Shown here: positions 42,374 to 47,235 of the stretch, piece after piece
How the letters are laid out: the number at the start of each line of letters is the position of its first letter
Position numbering within the stretch: the stretch's first letter is position 1
NCBI GenBank assembly: GCA_947476195.1
Contig: CANJPT010000019.1
Span: 1-47,235 of the forward strand
From: Lewinellaceae bacterium
Lineage (GTDB): Bacteria; Bacteroidota; Bacteroidia; Chitinophagales; Saprospiraceae
Direction of reading: 5' to 3'
Length of the DNA: 47,235 nt
Translations under genes and position numbers: made by a program
The notes under the pieces: generated by a model
The model's input: only the letters and a program-made list of their open reading frames with translations
Database searches by the model: none
Told to the model about the DNA's origin: nothing

Positions 42374-44590
42374 ATGGACGTTACCGTCGAAACCGCCAAA
42401 AGCCTCGGCCTTACTGCCGACGAATTTGTAAAGATCCAGGAACTTTTGAGCCGCGTGCCCAATTTCACCGAACTCAGCATCTTTTCGGTGATGTGGAGCG
42501 AACATTGCTCGTATAAAAATTCAATTCTGCAACTCAAAACTTTGCCCCGAAGCGGCAAAAGATTGCTTGTGGGTGCGGGGGAGGAAAACGCAGGTCTTGT
42601 GGACATCGGCGATGACCTCGGCTGCGTGTTCAAAATCGAAAGCCACAACCACCCGTCTGCAATTGAGCCCTATCAAGGCGCCGCTACTGGCGTTGGGGGT
42701 ATTCACCGGGATATTTTCACGATGGGTGCAAGACCAATCGCAGCACTTAATTCCCTGAGATTTGGAACACCTGATTCGCCCCGCATGAAAAACCTCATCC
42801 GTGGGGTAGTAAAAGGCATCGGTGATTACGGCAATTGCTTTGGAGTGCCAACAGTTGGTGGTGAAGTGTATTTTATGCCTTGTTACAACCATGACATTCT
42901 GGTAAATGCCATGTCAGCAGGAATCGTGAAAGCCGGTGAGACCGTCAGCGCAACAGCAGGCGGACCTGGCAATCCGGTGTTTATTGTTGGCTCTGCTACT
43001 GGCAAAGACGGGATTCACGGTGCAACCTTCGCATCTGCTGACCTCGGTGAAGACTCTCATGAAGACTTGCCAGCAGTTCAAGTCGGCGATCCTTTTCAAG
43101 AAAAATTATTGCTGGAGGCAACCTTAGAAGCCATCACTACCGGCGCAATCGTCGGCATGCAGGACATGGGTGCTGCAGGGATCACCTGCTCCACCTCCGA
43201 AATGAGCGCCAAGGCAGGATGCGGCATGCGCATTGACCTGAGCAAAGTACCAACCCGGCAGGCCAATATGAAAGACTGGGAGATCCTGCTTTCAGAAAGT
43301 CAGGAGCGCATGTTGATTGTCGTAAAGCCTGGCAGAGAATCCGAGATTCTGGCTGTTTTTGAAAAATGGGACCTGGATTGTGCCCAAATCGGCACAACCA
43401 TCGAAGGGGATATTCTCCAGTATTATTATGAAGGTAAACTCGTTGCTGAAGTTCCTGCGGATCCACTGGTATTAGGTGGCGGCGCTCCGGTATATATTCG
43501 GGAGCAAAAACGCCCTGAATATTTGCAGGAAATCGAGAAATTTGATCTATCCCAGATCAAAACAGTCAACCACTTGGATGCCGCTCGCCGACTTTGGAAT
43601 TCGCCCAATCTGGCATCCAAAAACTGGATCACGCAGCAATATGATTCCATGGTCCAAACCGCAACCATGACTACCAACCGTCCATCTGATGCTGCGGTCG
43701 TTTATGTAAAAGGAACCCGTAAAGCCCTGGTTCTGACTACTGATTGCAACGCTGCGTACGTTTATGCCGACCCACACAAAGGCGCCATGATCGCAGTAGC
43801 TGAAGCAGCCCGGAATATTGTGTGCGCCGGGGGCGATCCGGTTGCAATCACCAATTGCCTGAATTTCGGCAATCCATACAACCCCGAAGTCTATTATCAG
43901 TTCGCTGAATCCATTCGGGGAATGGGTGAAGCCTGTCGCAAATTCGAAACGCCGGTTACAGGCGGTAACGTGAGCTTTTACAACCAATATACCAAGGGCG
44001 GCCAAACAGTGCCAGTCTACCCTACCCCAACCATCGGTATGCTCGGTATGCTCGATGATTACGAGATGATGATGACGCTAGATTTCAAGCATGAAGGCGA
44101 TTCGATTTATCTTATTGGCCAAAGCCGGGAGGATCTCAGCAGCAGCGAATATCTGCGCGGCGTGTTGGGGGTGGAGTACAGCCCTTGCCCATATTTTGAT
44201 CTGGAAGAGGAGGTTGCAGTCCAACATGTGATTAAAAAAGCAATTGCCCGGAAACTCATCGAATCCGCACATGATGTAAGCGATGGTGGCGTTTTTGCCA
44301 ATCTAGTTGAAAGTGCCATGCCACGCGGGTTGGGATTTGAGGTAAGTTCCAATGAAAATATCCGTAAAGATGCCTGGCTTTTCGGGGAAGCTCAAAGCAG
44401 GGTCATCGTGACCGTTAGCGCTGAACAAAAAGCAAATTTTGAGCGTTTTTTACAGACAGAAAATGCCGCATTTGAAAACTTGGGAGAAGTGAAAGGAACG
44501 GTCATCTCCGTGGATGGAGAAAATTGGGGCGCAGTTACGGAATGGGCTCGGACATATGAGACAACGCTTTCCCAAATCATGAACGACTAA
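42374..44590 (+). CDS. purL: Phosphoribosylformylglycinamidine synthase, small-type PurL
   Basis: The enzyme makes FGAM from FGAR, ATP and ammonia, step four of purine synthesis. The 738-residue product is the small (Bacillus-type) PurL, needing separate PurS and PurQ partners that are not in the window. Motifs are [40 protein letters not shown]-like [55 protein letters not shown], the central [15 protein letters not shown] and the late [14 protein letters not shown] prefer the ATG at 42374 over the GTG 13 codons earlier because the promoter element overlaps that GTG. It stands 67 bases before a TlpA-like gene on the same strand. Confidence 0.97.
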   Translation: MDVTVETAKSLGLTADEFVKIQELLSRVPNFTELSIFSVMWSEHCSYKNSILQLKTLPRSGKRLLVGAGEENAGLVDIGDDLGCVFKIESHNHPSAIEPYQGAATGVGGIHRDIFTMGARPIAALNSLRFGTPDSPRMKNLIRGVVKGIGDYGNCFGVPTVGGEVYFMPCYNHDILVNAMSAGIVKAGETVSATAGGPGNPVFIVGSATGKDGIHGATFASADLGEDSHEDLPAVQVGDPFQEKLLLEATLEAITTGAIVGMQDMGAAGITCSTSEMSAKAGCGMRIDLSKVPTRQANMKDWEILLSESQERMLIVVKPGRESEILAVFEKWDLDCAQIGTTIEGDILQYYYEGKLVAEVPADPLVLGGGAPVYIREQKRPEYLQEIEKFDLSQIKTVNHLDAARRLWNSPNLASKNWITQQYDSMVQTATMTTNRPSDAAVVYVKGTRKALVLTTDCNAAYVYADPHKGAMIAVAEAARNIVCAGGDPVAITNCLNFGNPYNPEVYYQFAESIRGMGEACRKFETPVTGGNVSFYNQYTKGGQTVPVYPTPTIGMLGMLDDYEMMMTLDFKHEGDSIYLIGQSREDLSSSEYLRGVLGVEYSPCPYFDLEEEVAVQHVIKKAIARKLIESAHDVSDGGVFANLVESAMPRGLGFEVSSNENIRKDAWLFGEAQSRVIVTVSAEQKANFERFLQTENAAFENLGEVKGTVISVDGENWGAVTEWARTYETTLSQIMND

Positions 44591-44657
44591 TTTTAAATAA
44601 TTTCGTCCTATTTCAAAGTCCTTCCAAAGTTGGATTTTACTTTTTAAATTTTTGAAA

Positions 44658-45722
44658 ATGAACAAGTTAAAATCTTTTATTCTCCTGTTAATACCCGTTT
44701 TTGCAATGATGATTGCTTGCAATGGCTTGGCCAATGAACATGTATTTAAGGGTATTATCGCTGGGGCTTCTAATCTTCAGGTGACCCTGGACCTCGCGCA
44801 TTTCGACCGAAGTAATGTAAGTCTGGGACGTGCCACTTGTGATGCAAACGGCGCTTTTGAAATCAAATCCGAAAAGCCTTGGGAAGAAGGCCTTTATCGC
44901 CTGAAAATTGGGGCGAAGCAAGTATTCTTTATTCTAAATGGCAAAGAAGGCGTAATCGACATCGCTGGAGACCTTAACTCCATAGATCGCATGGAGATGC
45001 AGGTGAAGGGCTCCGAAACTCTGGTTTGCTATACAGGCATCATTCAGGAATTGATCAAAAACCAGTTAAAAACCCCGGAAGAAGCCAAAGTCTATATTGA
45101 ACGTGGCTGTACGCCGCTCATGAAAGCCTTCCTTACCACCCAGCTTTTGGGGCAAAGTGCAGCACCTTTCATGGCTGATTTCAAAGCCCAAAGCCAGGCA
45201 CTTTCCGCCTCTATGCCAGGCTCGAAGTATGCCTTGGATTTTTCCAATATGATCGGCAAGCTTGAAAGTCAGCAAAATCAGGCTCAAGCTGCTGAAACCA
45301 TCAACGTTGGCATGGTCGCTCCTGAAATTAGTTTGCCAGACCCTTCTGGTAAAATCCATTCCCTGTCTGCACTAAAGGGAAAGGTTGTACTCCTCGACTT
45401 CTGGGCTTCCTGGTGCGGCCCTTGCCGCAAAGCAAACCCACATGTGGTGGAAATGTACAACAAGTACAAAAGCAAAGGCTTTGAGGTTTTTAGTGTGTCA
45501 CTTGACAAACAAGAAAGCAAGGATAAATGGATTGAAGCCATCAAACAAGACGGCCTGATTTGGAGTAACCATGTCAGTGATCTTAAGTTCTGGGATTCAG
45601 CTCCCGCTGCAGTCTATGGCGTGCGCGCTATACCCAAAACCTTTCTAATCGGAAAAGATGGAAAGATTGTAGCCGTTAACCCACGTGCAAATCTTGAAGA
45701 GGAACTTCTGAAGGTCCTGTAA
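44658..45722 (+). CDS. TlpA-like thioredoxin-fold lipoprotein
   Basis: The 354-residue product starts with a lipoprotein signal (FILLLIPVFAMMIAC); I use the ATG at 44658 rather than the TTG two codons upstream. An N-terminal beta-rich region (about residues 25-110) resembles the DUF4369 domain, and a helical linker follows. The C-terminal TlpA/ResA domain begins VGMVAPEISLPDPSGK and has LDFWASWCGPCRKANP with Cys253 and Cys256, and AIPKTFLIGKDGKIV with the cis-proline. It should reduce or exchange disulfides outside the cytoplasm, for example in cytochrome c maturation or general redox upkeep. A strong terminator follows the stop. Confidence 0.93.
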   Translation: MNKLKSFILLLIPVFAMMIACNGLANEHVFKGIIAGASNLQVTLDLAHFDRSNVSLGRATCDANGAFEIKSEKPWEEGLYRLKIGAKQVFFILNGKEGVIDIAGDLNSIDRMEMQVKGSETLVCYTGIIQELIKNQLKTPEEAKVYIERGCTPLMKAFLTTQLLGQSAAPFMADFKAQSQALSASMPGSKYALDFSNMIGKLESQQNQAQAAETINVGMVAPEISLPDPSGKIHSLSALKGKVVLLDFWASWCGPCRKANPHVVEMYNKYKSKGFEVFSVSLDKQESKDKWIEAIKQDGLIWSNHVSDLKFWDSAPAAVYGVRAIPKTFLIGKDGKIVAVNPRANLEEELLKVL

Positions 45723-45749
45723 TGGGGATTTGGGGATCTGGGGATCTGA

Positions 45750-45792
45750 AACTGCCCCGCGCATCGGTTAGATGGGCGGGGCAGTTTTTTTT
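45750..45792 (+). terminator. Rho-independent terminator after the TlpA-like gene
   Basis: AACTGCCCCGC (45750-45760) pairs exactly with GCGGGGCAGTT (45776-45786), and a run of eight T follows (45785-45792). It is 27 bases after the stop. Confidence 0.9.
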
Positions 45793-45807
45793 CACCACAG
45801 CAATCCA

Positions 45808-45815
45808 TATATTTG
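45808..45815 (+). promoter_or_regulatory. -7 promoter element for the barnase-barstar pair
   Basis: TATATTTG is an exact TAnnTTTG match, 23 bases before the ATG at 45839 and just past the preceding terminator. Confidence 0.55.
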
Positions 45816-45838
45816 TCCTGTAAAATTTATTGGCCCGC

Positions 45839-46276
45839 ATGCAAAGACCTTCTCCGCAAAAACAACTTCTTGCCAGACTGCTTATCATAGCTGCCTTGAT
45901 TGCAGTAGCCTGGTTTGTATGGCATAGACAGCAAAAAGTCGCAGAAAGTAACACAAACAATCCAACTACCCAAACCAGCCAAGGCAACTCGCAATCTAAT
46001 CCTGCACAAGTCCCGGCTTACGTACTGGAAACCTTACAATATATCCGAAGGAACGGGCATTCACCGGATGATTTTGTAGGTGGACGCGAATTCCAGAATA
46101 AAGAAAAACACCTCCCGGCCAAGGACAGCCAAAACAAACGCATCCGATACTCAGAATGGGATGTCCATCCCAAAGTTAAAGGCCAAAACCGAGGCCCGGA
46201 ACGCCTGGTGACTGGCTCCGACCACAGCGCCTATTTTTCCAGAGACCACTATAAAACCTTTTTGAAAATAGATTAA
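45839..46276 (+). CDS. Membrane-anchored barnase-type ribonuclease
   Basis: I take the ATG at 45839 over a TTG three codons earlier. The 145-residue protein has a basic start, one membrane helix (LLARLLIIAALIAVAWFVW, residues 10-28) with no cleavage site, and an Asn/Gln/Thr/Ser-rich linker (about 36-56). A barnase/RNase Sa-type domain (about 58-145) follows: GGREFQNKEKHLPAK, YSEWDV, RGPERLVTGSDHSAYFSRDHYKTF. By alignment with barnase, Glu106 (general base), Arg118, Arg122 and His137 (general acid) are all kept, so it should be an active RNA-cleaving enzyme, held outside the inner membrane. A barstar gene follows after 11 bases. Confidence 0.9.
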   Translation: MQRPSPQKQLLARLLIIAALIAVAWFVWHRQQKVAESNTNNPTTQTSQGNSQSNPAQVPAYVLETLQYIRRNGHSPDDFVGGREFQNKEKHLPAKDSQNKRIRYSEWDVHPKVKGQNRGPERLVTGSDHSAYFSRDHYKTFLKID

Positions 46277-46287
46277 ACGTCCAAATT

Positions 46288-46638
46288 ATGGAACTTATCG
46301 ACGACGCACCTTCCTTTCCTCCATACGTTTTTGTGGCCGAGATCGATGGCGAAAAAGCCCTCACCTTGCGTGGTTTTTATCCAAGAATTGCTAAAAACCT
46401 GTTATTTCCGGACTATTTTGGCAACAACCTCGATGCTTTGCTCGACTGCCTTTGCTCGCTCGAAGTGATCGGCCAGGAGGAAGTGGTGGTTATTATACGT
46501 AACGCCCAATTATTTTTATCCAAAGAAAAACCAGAGAAGAGATCCGCCACGCTTCAGGTGTTCCGAGATGCCGAAAAGCCTGAAAATCGCTACGACGGCA
46601 TAAAATTCAAAGTAATTGGGGTTCGGGGCAAAAAATGA
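46288..46638 (+). CDS. Barstar-type ribonuclease inhibitor
   Basis: The 116-residue protein has no signal peptide, so it stays in the cytoplasm. It has the barstar core YFGNNLDALLDCL, with Asp49 and Asp53 matching the two acidic residues of barstar (Asp35, Asp39) that plug the barnase active site. Later comes SATLQVFRDAEKPENRYDGI, like LQVFREA of barstar. It is longer than classical barstar (about 90 residues) by a 17-residue N-terminal extension. It lies 11 bases after the RNase gene, so both are made together and the cell is protected from RNase not yet exported. Its stop codon TGA is the first unit of a tandem repeat. Confidence 0.93.
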   Translation: MELIDDAPSFPPYVFVAEIDGEKALTLRGFYPRIAKNLLFPDYFGNNLDALLDCLCSLEVIGQEEVVVIIRNAQLFLSKEKPEKRSATLQVFRDAEKPENRYDGIKFKVIGVRGKK

Positions 46639-46786
46639 CTTAATGACCAAATGACCATAATGACTAAATGACTTTAATGACCCAATGACTTTAATGACCC
46701 AATGACTTTAATGACTTTAATGACTTTAATGACTTTAATGACCCAATGACTTTAATGACCCAATGACTTTAATGACCTAAATGACA
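46634..46786 (+). repeat. Tandem repeat (8- and 9-base units) between barstar and MOSC genes
   Basis: About 18 copies of the core TGAC occur in units such as AATGACTTT and AATGACCC. The barstar stop TGA (46636-46638) is in the first unit and the MOSC gene ATG (46781-46783) is in the last. Nearly every unit contains ATGA, an overlapping start and stop codon. Confidence 0.95.
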
Positions 46787-47235
46787 CCCTCCCTTCTCCT
46801 CTCCGAAATCTGGATCTACCCCATCAAATCGCTCGGCGGTATTTCGCTGCAGGAAGCCGTGCCCGAACGTCGCGGCCTGCGTTACGACCGTCGCTGGATG
46901 CTGGTAGACGAGACGGGGCGATTTGTATCCCAGCGGGAAATTCCGAAAATGGCCATGTTGGGAACAGCCCTTGAGACGCCTTTTTTGACGGTCTTTTGGA
47001 AAGGAGATCCACAAAAAAAGGTGCAAATTCCACTAGCGGCGGAAACAGACCTTTTGCCAAAAATCGAAGTGCAGGTCTGGGATGACCCATGTATTGGCCT
47101 TGTTATTAATAAGGAGATAAATCAATGGTTTTCAGACCATTTAGGGCAAAATTTACGGCTCGTTTTAATGCCTGATACCGACCATCGTCCTGCTGATGAA
47201 CGCTACGCGCCGCCAGGCCAGGAGGTCAGTTTTGC
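46781..47235 (+). CDS. MOSC-domain protein, N-terminal part (cut by window end)
   Basis: The visible 151 residues open with LSEIWIYPIKSLGGISLQEA, the beta-barrel N-terminal MOSC domain signature (xxLxxYPIKSxxG), followed by ERRGLRYDRRWMLVDETGRF and SQREIPKMAML. Such YcbX/mARC-like proteins bind the molybdenum cofactor through their C-terminal MOSC domain, which lies beyond the window, and reduce N-hydroxylated substrates. The ATG lies in the last unit of a tandem repeat and there is no separate Shine-Dalgarno sequence. The frame stays open to the last base. Confidence 0.88.
   Translation, partial: MTPSLLLSEIWIYPIKSLGGISLQEAVPERRGLRYDRRWMLVDETGRFVSQREIPKMAMLGTALETPFLTVFWKGDPQKKVQIPLAAETDLLPKIEVQVWDDPCIGLVINKEINQWFSDHLGQNLRLVLMPDTDHRPADERYAPPGQEVSF

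Overview
The window comes from a chromosome of a Bacteroidota bacterium, most likely of the Saprospiraceae/Lewinella-Haliscomenobacter type. The reasons are four or more large secreted proteins with C-terminal type IX secretion (T9SS) sorting tails, SprB-like and CARDB-like adhesin modules, a DUF3109 protein, twin OmpH/Skp chaperones, and many genes preceded by the Bacteroidota -7 promoter element TAnnTTTG (often TACTTTTG or TATATTTG) without clear Shine-Dalgarno sequences. The genus-level guess is inference. There are no phage genes, CRISPR arrays, rRNA genes or transposase genes. One tRNA (Arg, anticodon TCT) is present.

Layout. 1-1950 (-): a beta-helix T9SS cargo gene cut by the window edge and broken by one in-frame TAA. 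2.2-6.5 kb (+): a TPR membrane protein, a penicillin acylase family hydrolase and a small membrane protein. 6.7-9.3 kb: ferredoxin-NADP reductase convergent with a histidine ammonia-lyase. 9.7-12.7 kb (+): two OmpH/Skp chaperones and a GT22-like mannosyltransferase. 12.9-18.1 kb (-): cobalamin-dependent methionine synthase with an extra in-frame segment, and an inward-rectifier-type K+ channel. 18.1-20.1 kb: CRY-DASH and an acidic small protein. 20.3-36.6 kb: three giant T9SS cargo proteins interleaved with a prolyl oligopeptidase lipoprotein, a coiled-coil exported protein and MurB. 36.6-39.1 kb (-): acyl-CoA carboxylase beta subunit and uracil-DNA glycosylase. 39.2-42.05 kb: tRNA-Arg facing a DUF3109 / HMG-CoA lyase / glycosyltransferase operon. 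42.4-47.2 kb (+): PurL, a TlpA-like thioredoxin lipoprotein, a barnase-barstar pair and the start of a MOSC-domain protein.

How the genes relate. Most are housekeeping or secretion-related and stand alone or in pairs. The carboxylase beta subunit and HMG-CoA lyase fit the same leucine degradation route although they lie about 2 kb apart. The barnase-like RNase carries a membrane anchor and is followed 11 bp later by its barstar-type inhibitor. The T9SS cargo proteins are probably surface or matrix proteins.

The most unusual content is in non-genic and inserted DNA: a GC-rich palindrome-bounded segment of about 160 bp read in frame inside metH; a roughly 170-bp palindromic dispersed repeat with three copies, each downstream of a + strand gene; a 90-bp hairpin element flanked by a 10-bp direct repeat; long inverted repeats with 38-bp and 64-bp arms; and three unrelated short tandem-repeat tracts, each ending at or next to the start codon of the following gene.
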